A model generated the notes under the pieces. That model ran no database searches. It worked only from the letters and a program-made list of their open reading frames with translations, and was not told where the DNA came from. Positions 8,376 to 18,183 of a DNA stretch of 64,000 nt are shown here, piece after piece. Origin of the DNA: Synechococcales cyanobacterium C42_A2020_086 (GTDB taxonomy: Bacteria; Cyanobacteriota; Cyanobacteriia; Elainellales; Elainellaceae). A program made the position numbers and the translations under genes. Location: positions 223,045 to 287,044 of the forward strand of contig JACYLU010000008.1 in assembly GCA_015272325.1 (NCBI GenBank). The letters run 5' to 3'. Positions within the stretch are counted from its first letter, which is position 1. Each line of letters starts with the position of its first letter.

Positions 8376-9106
8376 GATTCTAAAAGACTTAGTTTATGAA
8401 CTAAGTCTAGTTTAATTGTGGTTTCATTGTGGCAATTCTACAAGGTTAGATTGGCTTAGAATCCTGAGGTTAGATTGGCTTAGAGTCCTGAGCAGCTGGC
8501 AAGCAACGCGGCATAATACGCGCGGGAGTGGACGGTTGAAAGATACTGGTCATGATACCGAGGTTATCTGCCGCCGCTCAGCCGTTAGGCATCTTGCTGC
8601 CGCCCATTGGAAAGTCGCCATCCACTGCTCCATCACCCCTGTTTTTGAGTTCAACTCATCTAAACCTCATCCAACAGAACTGTCTCCCAAAACTGCGTTG
8701 GTGCAGACGAAAATAACCTCAATACTGAGGTTATTAATGAAAGGACTGGACTGTGCCGACATAGCCTGAATGGCAGCAGTGATGCAAGAAGGGTGCCAGA
8801 GGCTGTTTTGCGGCTAGCTCGCAGATAGAACTGCTATGCTGGTTGCCCAACCCATCTATGTCAAACCCTTGATTTTCCGTGAAAGCCAAATTTCTCTGGT
8901 AGGGCTGGTTAAGGCTTTTGGCTCATCAAGTTACCCCCAACAAGCTTTTCAGTTTAGATAGCAGAGTGCTTACAGAGCAAGGCTTTGAGGTGCTTGTGTT
9001 AGCTAGTCAGACTGCTATAAGGAGCAATTGGTCTACCGGAGCAGATGCATCCACTTCCCCATTCGCCTGAACCCAAGTCATCTGCCGATCCGGATGCCCT
9101 TGGACA
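8376..9106. other. 730-nt region without a recognisable gene
   Basis: Apart from the tandem 24-mer at 8443-8490 I see nothing convincing here. A plus-strand open frame at 8416-8769 has no recognisable domain, starts in the tandem repeat, and lacks a clear ribosome binding site. No tRNA-like sequence was seen. Confidence 0.5.
8443..8490 (+). repeat. 24-bp tandem duplication
   Basis: AGGTTAGATTGGCTTAGA plus six more bases occurs twice in tandem (8443-8466 and 8467-8490) with one mismatch. Confidence 0.9.
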
Positions 9107-9358
9107 TTAGTCCTTTTGCAATTGAAAGGGGTTTTTGCCAATCCCTAACTCTTCTTGGCTGTGCTGGAGTTGTTCCCAAAGCAATTCGATCTGCCGGAAG
9201 GCTTCTTCGGGAGAGAGCTTGCCGTTGGTTTGCAGCCCACAAATTAAGCTAACTCGCTGGGAAAACTCTTGAAGGTTGCTGTTGAAAACCACGTTTTCGG
9301 GGTTCACTGAACCTCGATATCGGCTGTAGGGATAGAGGAAATCAGAGGGACGGACCAT
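9107..9358 (-). CDS. DUF7219-type conserved cyanobacterial protein
   Basis: The 83-residue protein starts MVRPSDFLYPYSRYRG and continues FNSNLQEFSQRVSLICGLQ and KLSPEEAFRQIELLWEQL. This matches a small soluble family restricted to cyanobacteria that I know as DUF7219. Its function is unknown. The second half is predicted to be helical and amphipathic. ATG 9358 fits the family start. It stands alone, with long non-coding stretches on both sides. Confidence 0.8.
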   Translation of the reverse strand: MVRPSDFLYPYSRYRGSVNPENVVFNSNLQEFSQRVSLICGLQTNGKLSPEEAFRQIELLWEQLQHSQEELGIGKNPFQLQKD

Positions 9359-9899
9359 CGGCTTCTCTCCTAGAAAGCGAGTTTGTCACAGGAAAATATC
9401 ATTTTGGGGCAAGATTTAACCTTTTAATAACCTTATCTTAACCTTAGATCTGGGGAATGGAAACGAAGATTGCTCTGGGAGCATCATAAGGATCGCTTTA
9501 TGGCAAAATGCATTCAATTTCTGCTTCTCTCAGTTAGCTTGATTGAGGAAATAGCAGCCGGCGGAACGCTAGCAGACCGTGCGGCAACCTTATCCCAATG
9601 ACCACACTTTGGAGTCACATCCATATTGAGCCGCTGGGCGGAGGCATGCTGACGCAAGTCATCCGGTAACAAAGGGGAAGCCTGCCGTGACGGTAGAACT
9701 GAGAAGCCTAGGAGCGAGTCCAACGAGGTAAACGCGATTCCTAGTTTGAGATTTATGCAATCAACTAAGCCCCTACTGAGAACCTAGAACTACCGCTAGG
9801 TCCTAACTATATAAGAAGCTCGATAAGAAGCTCGGCAAGGAGGCGACATCGCCCGGTACAATGATTAGGCCTGCCTTGAAGCGATGCCTCTTTTCTGCT
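9359..9899. other. Intergenic region upstream of purC
   Basis: There is no convincing gene in these 541 nt. A TANNNT-type box (TACAAT) lies near 9875 and could be a -10 for purC. The sequence ATAAGAAGCTCG occurs twice close together near 9812-9835. An upstream in-frame extension of purC to 9861 is possible but adds residues not usual for the family. Confidence 0.4.
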
Positions 9900-10628
9900 A
9901 TGTCAGCAACCCCTATCCTTTACGAAGGAAAAGCAAAAATCCTCTACCCGACGACCGATCCTGATATTCTCCTGACCCACTTTAAGGATGATGCCACTGC
10001 CTTTAATGCTCAAAAACGAGGCAACATTGTGGGCAAAGGAGAGATGAATTGCGCTATTTCTAGCCATTTGTTTCAGCTACTAGAAGCTCAAGGCATTGCA
10101 ACACATTGGATTGATCGTCCGGCTCCCAATCAGATGCGAGTTCGGGCTGTTAAGATTTTGCCGCTTGAGGTGGTGGTCAGGAACATTGCAGCAGGGAGTT
10201 TGTGTCAACAAACAGGTCTTGCTTTGGGAACTATTTTGAAACAGCCTCTGGTGGAGTTTTATTACAAAAACGACGCGCTAGGAGATCCCTTATTGACACT
10301 GGATCGCCTGCTGCTACTGGAATTAGCGACTCCTGAGCAGGTAGAGCAACTGCGCTCGCAGGCGTTACGGATTAACCGTATCCTGACGGATTTCTTCCAA
10401 AAATGTGGCATTACCTTGGTAGATTTCAAGCTGGAGTTTGGTTTGGATGCTCAACAGAACCTGCTATTGGCAGACGAAATTAGCCCGGATACCTGTCGCT
10501 TGTGGAATCAGGCAGATGCGGATCCAACGGCGCGAGTTCTTGACAAAGATCGGTTCCGTCATGATTTAGGAAATGTTGAGGCTGCCTATCGCAACGTGCT
10601 AGAACGAGTTCTGGCACAGCCCGTTTAA
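9900..10628 (+). CDS. purC: Phosphoribosylaminoimidazole-succinocarboxamide (SAICAR) synthase
   Basis: PurC joins aspartate to CAIR with ATP in de novo purine synthesis. Diagnostic segments are LYEGKAKILYPT (ATP-binding loop), DDATAFNAQKRG, VVRNIAAGSL, and DFKLEFGLD with the following LADEISPDTCRLW. Starting at ATG 9900 gives 242 residues, the usual length; an in-frame ATG at 9861 would add 13 residues that the family lacks. A hairpin with a T-run follows the stop. The purD gene lies 15 kb away, so the purine genes are dispersed, as is normal in cyanobacteria. Confidence 0.96.
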   Translation: MSATPILYEGKAKILYPTTDPDILLTHFKDDATAFNAQKRGNIVGKGEMNCAISSHLFQLLEAQGIATHWIDRPAPNQMRVRAVKILPLEVVVRNIAAGSLCQQTGLALGTILKQPLVEFYYKNDALGDPLLTLDRLLLLELATPEQVEQLRSQALRINRILTDFFQKCGITLVDFKLEFGLDAQQNLLLADEISPDTCRLWNQADADPTARVLDKDRFRHDLGNVEAAYRNVLERVLAQPV

Positions 10629-10636
10629 ATCTTGGG

Positions 10637-10672
10637 GCAAGCAATGCTGTAAAATTGCTCCGTTGCTTTTTT
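10637..10672 (+). terminator. Rho-independent-type terminator after purC
   Basis: GCAAGCAAT pairs with ATTGC and TTGC (with a short bulge) around a gctgtaaa loop and is followed by six T residues at 10667-10672. It lies nine bases after the purC stop codon. Confidence 0.65.
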
Positions 10673-10822
10673 ACATTTGCCTAAAGTTTATAGAGTTTTC
10701 TGACATTGCTAGTGCCGGTTTCGTCAGGATCGCCTGACTCAGGGCTGCAAACCGTTCTGCTGTGCAACTGCAATTACTTAATGATCGTCTGGTGTGTGGA
10801 AGTGCCAAACAGTCTAGAAACT

Positions 10823-13156
10823 ATGCGCTTTTCTCCGGTTTTGTTTGCAGCATTAACAGCGGCTGCGACGTTGGGTATGGCTCAGCCGACCCAAGCTCAG
10901 TCGCTGGATGCGGTTGATTCTAGCTCTGATTCCCTTGAGCTTTCAGAGCAGTTGTCCCTTGATCAACCTCCTGATCAGTTTGATCAGGATGACTCTGCTC
11001 CAACGGAGCTTCTAGCGGATGCGGCAGCGAGTGAATGGGTCAGTGAATCGTCGGTTGATGCTCTCAATCCTCTGGAGTGGAGCCCATTCAGCTCAACGGA
11101 AGCAATGCTCGATCCGGCAGCCCCTAGACTGGAGCTAGCTCAAGATACTCCTGAACCAACGCCCTCTGAGGTGCCGCTCAGCCCGGAGACTGCCCCGGAA
11201 CCGGCCGACGAAGCTGCGCCTTTGCCCGAGGAGCCACCAGAAACTGCCCCGGAACCAGTCGAGCCGCCTCCCGTTGACTCCCCGCAAGAGCCAACCCCTG
11301 CTCCACCTCCTCAGCCACAGCCCGAAGCTACACCGCCGGTTGAGCCGCGAGTGTTGGTGGCGGAAGTTGTGGTTACCGGAGCAGAGGGCGAACTGGCAGA
11401 CGAAGTCTATCGGGTGATTCGTACGCGACCAGGACGGACCACCACGCGCTCTCAGCTTCAGGAAGATATCAACGCCATTTTTGGAACGGGCTTCTTTTCA
11501 AATGTGCAGGCAATTCCAGAAGATACACCGCTAGGTGTGCGCGTTACCTTTGCGGTGCAACCCAATCCGGTGCTGCAATCGGTACGGCTAGAGGGCAGTG
11601 TGCTGGAAACCATCCAAGTGGATGGTGAAGAGGTGCCGCTGCAAGACGCCGTTGACCAAATTTTTGCGCCTCAATACGGGCAGGTGGCGAACCTGCGGGG
11701 GTTGCAGGCCGGCATTGAGCAGTTAAATCAGCTGTATCGAGACAATGGCTATGTGCTGGCTCAGGTGATTGGGGCACCCGAGATCTCTCCTGATGGGGTG
11801 GCGACGCTGGAAGTGGCTGAAGGGGTGATCGAAGATATCCAGATTCGCTTCTTGAACCAGGACGGTGAAGCCGTAGATGAAGAAGGCAACCCGATACGGG
11901 GACGCACCCGACCGTTCATCATTACTCGCGAATTCGAGTCTCAGCCGGGCGACGTGTTTAACCAAAACCAAATCCGAGCTGATTTACAGCGTGCGTTTGG
12001 GCTGGGTATTTTCGAAGATCTCAATATCTCGCTTGATCCAGGGCGAGATCCGCGTCAGGTAAACGTGATTGTCAACGTGACGGAACGCCGTACGGGATCG
12101 TTGGCGGCGAGTGTGGGCGTCAGCTCGGCTAGCGGTTTGTTTGGGGCCGTCAGCTTGCAGGAGCAAAACCTAGGCGGCAACAACCAGCGACTGAACGCTG
12201 AAGTGCAGGTGGGGCAGCGGGATGTTTTGTTCGACATCAGCTTCACCGATCCCTGGATTGCCACTGACCCGAACCGGACTTCCTATACTGTGAATGCCTT
12301 TGGGCGGCAGTCGATTCCGCTGGTATTTGACGGCGGCGAACGAGAGGTGGAGTTGCCTAATGGTCAGCGGCCGCGGGTGCGCCGGTTTGGGGGAGGGGTT
12401 AGCTTTAGCCGCCCCCTAGGCAACAATTGGCGAGCGTCGTTGGGAGCGCAATATCAAAATGTGACGGTGGTTGATGCCGATGGCGATATTTCTCCCCGCG
12501 ATGAATTCGGCAATCTGCTCAGTTTTAACGAGTCTGGCACCGATAACATTGCGACGCTACAATTCTCAGCGTCCCAGGACTTACGCAACGACCCGGTGCA
12601 GGCGACTAGCGGTTCTGTGTTGCGGCTGAGCACCGAGCAAGCCCTGGGGCTAGACAGCATTTTCTACAACCGCCTGCGAGCCAGCTACAGCTATTTCATC
12701 CCGGTCCGGTTGACGGCCTTCACTGAGGGCTGTCGCCTCGAAGACCCTACCCCTAGCGATTGCCCACAGGCTCTGGCTTTTAATGTGCAGGGCGGCACGA
12801 TTCTCGGCGACTTTCCACCCTACGAGGCCTTTTCCTTGGGCGGCACCGACTCGGTGCGGGGCTATGACGCTGGGGAATTGGGCAGCGGTGCTAGCTACCT
12901 GCAGGCGACTATAGAATATCGCTTTCCCATAATTAACATTGTCAGCGGGGCGCTGTTTGTGGACGCTGGTACCGACCTCGGTACTGCTGACGATGTGCAG
13001 GGCAACCCGGCCGGCATTCGGGAAAAACCGGGATCTGGCTTTGGCTATGGCATTGGGCTGCGCGTGCAGTCTCCTTTGGGGCAAATCCGGGTCGATTATG
13101 CCATTAATGATGATGGTGAAAGCCGATTTCATTTTGGGATTGGTGAGCGGTTTTGA
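10823..13156 (+). CDS. bamA: BamA/Omp85-family outer-membrane assembly protein
   Basis: The protein has 777 residues from ATG 10823, which begins a signal peptide (MRFSPVLFAALTAAATLG, cut after AQPTQAQ). An open frame extends upstream to 10706, but a start there would bury the signal peptide. A Pro/Glu-rich periplasmic stretch follows, then POTRA-like modules (for example VVVTGAEGELADEVYRVIR and FNQNQIRADLQRAFGLGIF), and a C-terminal 16-strand barrel with the conserved VRGYDAGELG loop-6 motif and a terminal Phe. Omp85 proteins insert beta-barrels into the outer membrane. It heads a cluster with lpxC, fabZ, lpxA and lpxB, so outer-membrane protein and lipid A assembly are encoded together. Confidence 0.93.
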   Translation: MRFSPVLFAALTAAATLGMAQPTQAQSLDAVDSSSDSLELSEQLSLDQPPDQFDQDDSAPTELLADAAASEWVSESSVDALNPLEWSPFSSTEAMLDPAAPRLELAQDTPEPTPSEVPLSPETAPEPADEAAPLPEEPPETAPEPVEPPPVDSPQEPTPAPPPQPQPEATPPVEPRVLVAEVVVTGAEGELADEVYRVIRTRPGRTTTRSQLQEDINAIFGTGFFSNVQAIPEDTPLGVRVTFAVQPNPVLQSVRLEGSVLETIQVDGEEVPLQDAVDQIFAPQYGQVANLRGLQAGIEQLNQLYRDNGYVLAQVIGAPEISPDGVATLEVAEGVIEDIQIRFLNQDGEAVDEEGNPIRGRTRPFIITREFESQPGDVFNQNQIRADLQRAFGLGIFEDLNISLDPGRDPRQVNVIVNVTERRTGSLAASVGVSSASGLFGAVSLQEQNLGGNNQRLNAEVQVGQRDVLFDISFTDPWIATDPNRTSYTVNAFGRQSIPLVFDGGEREVELPNGQRPRVRRFGGGVSFSRPLGNNWRASLGAQYQNVTVVDADGDISPRDEFGNLLSFNESGTDNIATLQFSASQDLRNDPVQATSGSVLRLSTEQALGLDSIFYNRLRASYSYFIPVRLTAFTEGCRLEDPTPSDCPQALAFNVQGGTILGDFPPYEAFSLGGTDSVRGYDAGELGSGASYLQATIEYRFPIINIVSGALFVDAGTDLGTADDVQGNPAGIREKPGSGFGYGIGLRVQSPLGQIRVDYAINDDGESRFHFGIGERF

Positions 13157-13165
13157 GGTAGAGGC

Positions 13166-14068
13166 ATGACTCAACCTACGATTCCAATGCAGTCTCTAGA
13201 GGCACAGGCAGTCTGTCCTGTAGCGCTGCCGGATGGTCCTCAGCAGACGCTTGCCGCAGCGGTAGAGCGTTCGGGCGTTGGGCTGCACTCTGGGCAGAGG
13301 GTACGGGTGCAGCTGCGGCCGGCTGATCCAGGAGCTGGGCGCTACTTTGTGCGAACCGATTTGCCGGGTGCGCCTGTGATTCCGGCTGGTATTGCCTATG
13401 TCAGCCAGACCACGCTCTCGACCGAGCTATCCTGTGGGGATGCAGTCGTACGCACTGTCGAGCATCTGCTAGCGGCTCTGAGCGCCATGGGCATCGATAA
13501 TGCTCGCATCGAAATAGAGGGTGCGGAGGTCCCGATCCTCGATGGCTCCGCCCAAGATTGGGTGGCTGCCATTCTGGAGGCTGGAATTGAGATCCAGGAT
13601 AGCCAGCGCCAGATACCCTGTTTGAGCACCGCTGTTTCTGTACGCCACCAGGATGCCTTTGTACTGGCAATGCCAGCCACCGAGCTGCGCTTTACCTACG
13701 GAATTGATTTTGAGCTGCCGAGCATTGGCAATCAATGGTATAGTTGGTCGCCAAGAGCGGAAAGTTTTGCGACGGCCATCGCTCCTGCTCGTACGTTTGG
13801 TTTGGCTCATCAAATTGAGCAACTGCGGCAGCGTGGGTTGATTCAAGGAGGTAGTCTCGAAAATGCTTTGGTTTGCGGTTCACAGGGATGGTTAAATCCC
13901 CCATTGCGATTTGCAAATGAACCGGTGCGTCATAAACTTTTAGATTTAGTGGGAGACTTGAGTTTGTTAGGCGTTTTTCCACGGGCGCACATCTTGGCGT
14001 ATAAGGCTAGCCATCATCTGCATACGCAACTCGCTCAGCAGCTGGCACCAGTCTGCTTGCCCGCTTGA
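13166..14068 (+). CDS. lpxC: UDP-3-O-acyl-N-acetylglucosamine deacetylase
   Basis: LpxC is the zinc-dependent committed step of lipid A synthesis. The 300-residue protein shows [17 protein letters not shown], the zinc motif [12 protein letters not shown], and [11 protein letters not shown] with its conserved Asp, then [13 protein letters not shown]. The ATG lies 10 nt after the bamA stop with a GAGG ribosome site. The length is normal. Confidence 0.96.
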   Translation: MTQPTIPMQSLEAQAVCPVALPDGPQQTLAAAVERSGVGLHSGQRVRVQLRPADPGAGRYFVRTDLPGAPVIPAGIAYVSQTTLSTELSCGDAVVRTVEHLLAALSAMGIDNARIEIEGAEVPILDGSAQDWVAAILEAGIEIQDSQRQIPCLSTAVSVRHQDAFVLAMPATELRFTYGIDFELPSIGNQWYSWSPRAESFATAIAPARTFGLAHQIEQLRQRGLIQGGSLENALVCGSQGWLNPPLRFANEPVRHKLLDLVGDLSLLGVFPRAHILAYKASHHLHTQLAQQLAPVCLPA

Positions 14069-14118
14069 CGCCTGCCCGCGTTACCGCTTGCTTGTTCTCT
14101 TGTGATCATCGTTTACCC

Positions 14119-14634
14119 ATGGCTATTTTGACAGACGCCCATACCACAACCCCAGTGGACGCTGAACCTGCTCAACCGGTTGCTGAAGGAACCCCTGCGG
14201 CAACGGTCTTCTCGATCGAAGAAATCCATCGCTTGCTGCCTCATCGCTACCCTTTCTCTCTAGTCGATCGAATCATCAAATACGTTCCAGACAAATTAGC
14301 GGTTGGTGTGAAGAACGTGACGTTCAACGAGCCGCAGTTCCAGGGGCATTTTCCAGGACGCCCGATTATGCCAGGGGTGCTGATTGTGGAAGCCATGGCG
14401 CAAGTGGGTGGCATTGTCCTGACCCAGATGCCCAATTTGCCGGAAGGTCTGTTCATGTTTGCCGGAATTGATAAAGTGCGATTCCGCCGCCCGGTGGTGC
14501 CCGGTGATCAGCTGATCATGACGGTTGAAGTGCTGCGCGTAAAGCGACGCTTTGGCTGGATGCATGGCCGGGCCGAAGTTGAAAATCAGCTCGTTGCTGA
14601 AGGGGAACTGATGTTTTCTTTAGTTGATATTTAA
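14119..14634 (+). CDS. fabZ: (3R)-hydroxyacyl-ACP dehydratase
   Basis: FabZ dehydrates 3-hydroxyacyl-ACP in fatty acid elongation. The hot-dog core shows [17 protein letters not shown], then [15 protein letters not shown] with the catalytic His, and the Glu in [14 protein letters not shown] 14119 gives 171 residues. The frame is open back to 14065, overlapping lpxC, but the extra 18 residues are not family-like. It lies between lpxC and lpxA, which compete with it for the same hydroxyacyl-ACP pool. Confidence 0.95.
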   Translation: MAILTDAHTTTPVDAEPAQPVAEGTPAATVFSIEEIHRLLPHRYPFSLVDRIIKYVPDKLAVGVKNVTFNEPQFQGHFPGRPIMPGVLIVEAMAQVGGIVLTQMPNLPEGLFMFAGIDKVRFRRPVVPGDQLIMTVEVLRVKRRFGWMHGRAEVENQLVAEGELMFSLVDI

Positions 14635-14757
14635 TGCCAGTCATTGGGTCATGGTTGAGACCCACCCAATCAGCGTCCTACTGTGCAGAATCCTGGATTT
14701 AGGTTTCGCTCTCTCTAGCAATCGCATTGCATCCACCTTCTCCCAATCCTGTCTCCC

Positions 14758-15585
14758 TTGACTACTCTGATTCATTCCACGGCTGTCATTCACCCTCGCG
14801 CTGAACTGCACCCCACCGTGCAAGTTGGGGCTTATGCCGTCATTGGAGAACGGGTTAAAGTCGGAGCGGGCACGGTCATTGGACCGCATGCCGTACTCGA
14901 TGGCTGGACGGAAATTGGAGCTCGCAATCAGATCTTTCCAGGGGCTGCGATTGGGCTGCCGCCTCAAGACCTCAAATACGATGGGTCTCCAAGCCAGGTG
15001 CGGATTGGCGACGACAACCTGATTCGTGAGTATGTCACGATCAATCGGGCGACCGGCGCAGGAGAAGCCACCGTGATCGGCAACGGCAATTTGCTGATGG
15101 CTTACGTGCATGTGGGTCACAATTGCGTGATTGCTGACCGGGTAGTGATTGCCAACGGCACGGCGCTAGCGGGGCATGTGCACATCGAGTCGCGAGCCAC
15201 CATCAGTGGTGTATTAGGCATTCATCAGTTTGTGCATGTGGGGCGCTTGGCCATGGTGGCAGGGATGAGCCGCATTAATCGTGATGTGCCGCCCTATATG
15301 CTGGTTGAAGGCAATCCGGCCCGGGTCCGCTCGCTCAACAAAGTCGGACTGCAGCGAGCTGGGCTGACGGAAATCAACCAGGGCAAACCATTCCGTGCGC
15401 TGAAAAAAGCCTTCCGGATTCTCTACCGCTCTGATTTGTTGCTGGATCAAGCGCTAGAGCAGCTCGATCTCCTCGACGACAACGAGCTGGTGCAGCATTT
15501 GCGGCAGTTTTTGCGGTTGAGTCATTCTCCTGGTCGTCGAGGATCCATTCCAGGACAGCACAGCCGCAGCAGGGATGAGGAGTGA
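14758..15585 (+). CDS. lpxA: UDP-N-acetylglucosamine O-acyltransferase
   Basis: LpxA transfers the 3-hydroxyacyl chain to UDP-GlcNAc, the first step of lipid A synthesis. The 275 residues are a left-handed beta-helix of hexapeptide repeats (IHPRAELHPTVQVGAYAVIG onward), with the catalytic-site stretch AYVHVGHNCVI and the helical tail typical of the family. The start is TTG 14758; no ATG precedes the conserved THSTAVIHP-like opening. A 123-nt gap separates it from fabZ. The stop overlaps the lpxB GTG. Confidence 0.95.
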   Translation: MTTLIHSTAVIHPRAELHPTVQVGAYAVIGERVKVGAGTVIGPHAVLDGWTEIGARNQIFPGAAIGLPPQDLKYDGSPSQVRIGDDNLIREYVTINRATGAGEATVIGNGNLLMAYVHVGHNCVIADRVVIANGTALAGHVHIESRATISGVLGIHQFVHVGRLAMVAGMSRINRDVPPYMLVEGNPARVRSLNKVGLQRAGLTEINQGKPFRALKKAFRILYRSDLLLDQALEQLDLLDDNELVQHLRQFLRLSHSPGRRGSIPGQHSRSRDEE

Positions 15586-16781
15586 AGCAGCGCATTAGAC
15601 GCATTTTTATCAGCACCGGTGAGGTCTCGGGCGATTTGCAAGGATCGCTACTGGTGCAGGCCTTGCAGCGACAGGCAGCCCAGCGCTACCTTGAGCTGGA
15701 GATTCTGGCCTTGGGCGGTGAGCGCATGGCCGCCGCTGGTGCCAAACTGCTAGCTGATACCAGCGCTATCGGTTCGATTGGCATTGTAGAATCGCTGCCC
15801 TACGTTCTGTCTACCTTGCGAATTCAGCGGCGAGTCAAGCAGCAGCTCCGACAGCACCCTCCGGATCTCGTCGTGATGATCGACTATTTTGGTCCTAACC
15901 TGGGCATTGGCAGCTTTGTGCGGCAAGCATTGCCCCAGGTGCCAACGGTGTACTACATCGCGCCGCAGGAATGGGTCTGGTCGATTAACCGTCACAACAC
16001 CGAGCGGATTCTACAAATCACCGACCGCCTGCTGGCAATTTTTCCGGCAGAGGCCGACTACTACCGAAACCAAGGCGGTTCCGTAACCTGGGTAGGGCAT
16101 CCGTTGATTGACCGGGTGCAGTCCGCTCCAACGCGGGCACAGGCACGACAGCAGCTTGGTCTAGATGCCGATCAACTTGTCATTGCTCTGATCCCGGCTT
16201 CTCGACGGCAAGAACTCAAGTATGTGCTGCCCATTTTGTGTGAGGCAGCGCAGCACATTCAGGCGCAACTGCCCCAGGTGCAGTTCTGGATACCCCTATC
16301 GCTAGAGCAATATCGTCCTGCGATGGAAGCTGCGATTCAGCGCTATGGGCTACAGGCTCGCATCGTGTCGGGGCAGTCGCAGACCGTAATCGCGGCGGCC
16401 GATCTGGCACTGGCAAAGTCAGGAACAGTGAACCTGGAGATAGCCTTACTGAATGTGCCGCAGGTTGTCATGTATCGCATTCATCCCGTTACGGCCTGGA
16501 TTGCAGAGCACCTGCTGAAGTTTTCGGCTCCATTTGTATCGCCACCAAATTTAGTATTAATGGAGCCGCTGATCCCAGAGTTTTTGCAAACCCAAGCGAC
16601 CCCCGAACGCATTGCCGCCGCAGCGTTAGACATTCTCTGCCACGACCAACGACGGCAAGAGATCCAGGCAGGCTATCAGCGGTTGCGGCAGCAGTTAGGA
16701 GCCGTGGGAGTGTGTGATCGGGCTGCCGGCGAAATCCTCGAATTGCTGGATACAGCTTTAAGGAACCGAGGTATAACCTAG
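15582..16781 (+). CDS. lpxB: Lipid-A-disaccharide synthase
   Basis: LpxB is a GT19 glycosyltransferase that condenses UDP-2,3-diacylglucosamine with lipid X. The 399-residue protein opens with RRIFISTGEVSGDLQG, contains GGERMAAAGAKLL, VVMIDYFGPNLGIG, YYIAPQEWVW, and the donor-site region ADLALAKSGTVNLEIALL. GTG 15582 overlaps the lpxA stop by four bases (GTGA), indicating translational coupling. It is the last gene of the outer-membrane block. Confidence 0.96.
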   Translation: MKQRIRRIFISTGEVSGDLQGSLLVQALQRQAAQRYLELEILALGGERMAAAGAKLLADTSAIGSIGIVESLPYVLSTLRIQRRVKQQLRQHPPDLVVMIDYFGPNLGIGSFVRQALPQVPTVYYIAPQEWVWSINRHNTERILQITDRLLAIFPAEADYYRNQGGSVTWVGHPLIDRVQSAPTRAQARQQLGLDADQLVIALIPASRRQELKYVLPILCEAAQHIQAQLPQVQFWIPLSLEQYRPAMEAAIQRYGLQARIVSGQSQTVIAAADLALAKSGTVNLEIALLNVPQVVMYRIHPVTAWIAEHLLKFSAPFVSPPNLVLMEPLIPEFLQTQATPERIAAAALDILCHDQRRQEIQAGYQRLRQQLGAVGVCDRAAGEILELLDTALRNRGIT

Positions 16782-16960
16782 GAAGGAAATCCCAGTTCCT
16801 CCCTTGCAATTCCTCCCACTCTGCTTTAGTGTCAAGTATGTTCGCAAGTCCTGGAGATAGTCTTAAAACCGACAGCCTGTCGTAATTTTGGTTCTATCCT
16901 AGACTGGGATATCCTCTCACGTCTGACATTAAGTTGTTTAGGTTATTCCAAGGTGTGACT

Positions 16961-17401
16961 ATGGAGCCTGAAGTGAAGCAAGAGACGACCTCCTCAGAAT
17001 TCGGTGCGGAGAAAGTCACTGTTAAAATCGAACCTGAAGATCCAGGAGTGCTGGAGACCCTGACAGACGAAGCCAACGCACAGTGGCGTCAGATTGGGGA
17101 CAAGGTTTCTGCCTTTTTAGCCGACCTTCCAGAGTATTTGGGAGACTTTTTTGGCGAATATAAGCGTCCCATTGTCACCATTGGGTTAATTCTGGGTGCC
17201 ATTATTGCTGTCAAGCTGCTGCTGGCGATTCTAGATGCTATTAACGATATTCCGCTGCTGTCGTCGTTCTTTGAGCTGGTCGGAATGGGATACTCTGCTT
17301 GGTTTGTCTATCGTTACTTGCTCAAAGCCTCAACTCGGAAAGAGCTGGGAGAAGATTTCAATGCGTTGAAAGAGCAGATATTGGGCAACAAACTGAGCTA
17401 G
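16961..17401 (+). CDS. CAAD-domain (CURT1-like) thylakoid membrane protein
   Basis: The 146-residue protein has an acidic N-terminus, an amphipathic stretch, two hydrophobic segments (RPIVTIGLILGAIIAVKLLL and SSFFELVGMGYSAWFVYRYL) and the tail LLKASTRKELGEDF. This is the CAAD fold, named for its appearance on some cyanobacterial aminoacyl-tRNA synthetases and related to plant CURT1, which bends thylakoid margins. Stand-alone copies are usual in cyanobacteria. ATG 16961 is preferred over the upstream in-frame start at 16934. Confidence 0.9.
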   Translation: MEPEVKQETTSSEFGAEKVTVKIEPEDPGVLETLTDEANAQWRQIGDKVSAFLADLPEYLGDFFGEYKRPIVTIGLILGAIIAVKLLLAILDAINDIPLLSSFFELVGMGYSAWFVYRYLLKASTRKELGEDFNALKEQILGNKLS

Positions 17402-17561
17402 GAGTTGATTTCGCAGCACAGCCTAGCCTTCATTGCCTCTACCTCAACCATCAGCCGTCATCGTTTCGGGTCTTGGGCGTACAGCGGTGCGCCCTTGCCT
17501 TTCTGCTCTAGGGTGCTTTTCTGAAGAGTGCTCTGGTTGTCCGCAATTGGTGAACCTGACC

Positions 17562-18038
17562 TCAGTCCTGCAATAGCACCACCGCATGGGCGGCAATGCC
17601 CTCCTCGCGCCCTACAGGACCCAGCTTTTCATTTGTTGTTGCTTTGATGCCCACCTGATCCACATTGACCTGTAATACTTCCGCCAACCGGTCCCGCATA
17701 GCTGGTAGATGGGGTTTCAGCTTTGGGCGCTCAGCGACAATCACCGAATCTAGGTTGCTAATTCGCCAGCCCTTGGACAGGATCAGCTGGTTTACCTGCG
17801 CTAGCAGCTTCAGGCTATCGGCGTCTTTCCACTGCGGGTCTGTAGGAGGGAAATAATGTCCTATGTCGCCTAGACTCAACGCTCCCAGCATGGCGTCCAT
17901 AATGGCGTGGGTGAGCACATCGGCATCGCTGTGCCCCAATAATCCCAAATGATGGGGAATCTCGACACCACCCAAAATCAGCCGGCGACCGCTCACCAAC
18001 TGATGGATGTCGTAACCATTGCCAATCCGGAGGTTCAT
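17562..18038 (-). CDS. ispF: 2-C-methyl-D-erythritol 2,4-cyclodiphosphate synthase
   Basis: IspF makes the cyclic diphosphate intermediate of the MEP isoprenoid pathway. The sequence shows [14 protein letters not shown] with the zinc ligands Asp and His, [20 protein letters not shown] with the third, [11 protein letters not shown], and the C-terminal [12 protein letters not shown] 18038 gives 158 residues, the normal size. The frame extends to GTG 18065, through a duplicated GGAGACAAAG segment that gives the repeated residues ETKVETK; I regard that as untranslated leader. Confidence 0.95.
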   Translation of the reverse strand: MNLRIGNGYDIHQLVSGRRLILGGVEIPHHLGLLGHSDADVLTHAIMDAMLGALSLGDIGHYFPPTDPQWKDADSLKLLAQVNQLILSKGWRISNLDSVIVAERPKLKPHLPAMRDRLAEVLQVNVDQVGIKATTNEKLGPVGREEGIAAHAVVLLQD

Positions 18039-18183
18039 CTCCTTTGTCTCCACCTTTGTCTCCACCTCAGGTTTGCCATGCTTATGGAACTAGTTTGTCT
18101 TGGTTGATTAGTTAATTTAATTGATGACTTTTATGTGATAAATATTGATAATTTTTCAGCAGTTGATGTCCTGACCAACAGGG

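Noticed and set aside
8416..8769. Open frame of 117 codons, plus strand
   Set aside because: It begins in a tandem duplication, has no family features and no clear ribosome site.
9514..9723. Open frame of 69 codons, minus strand
   Set aside because: No recognisable features and no ribosome site; lies in the purC upstream region.
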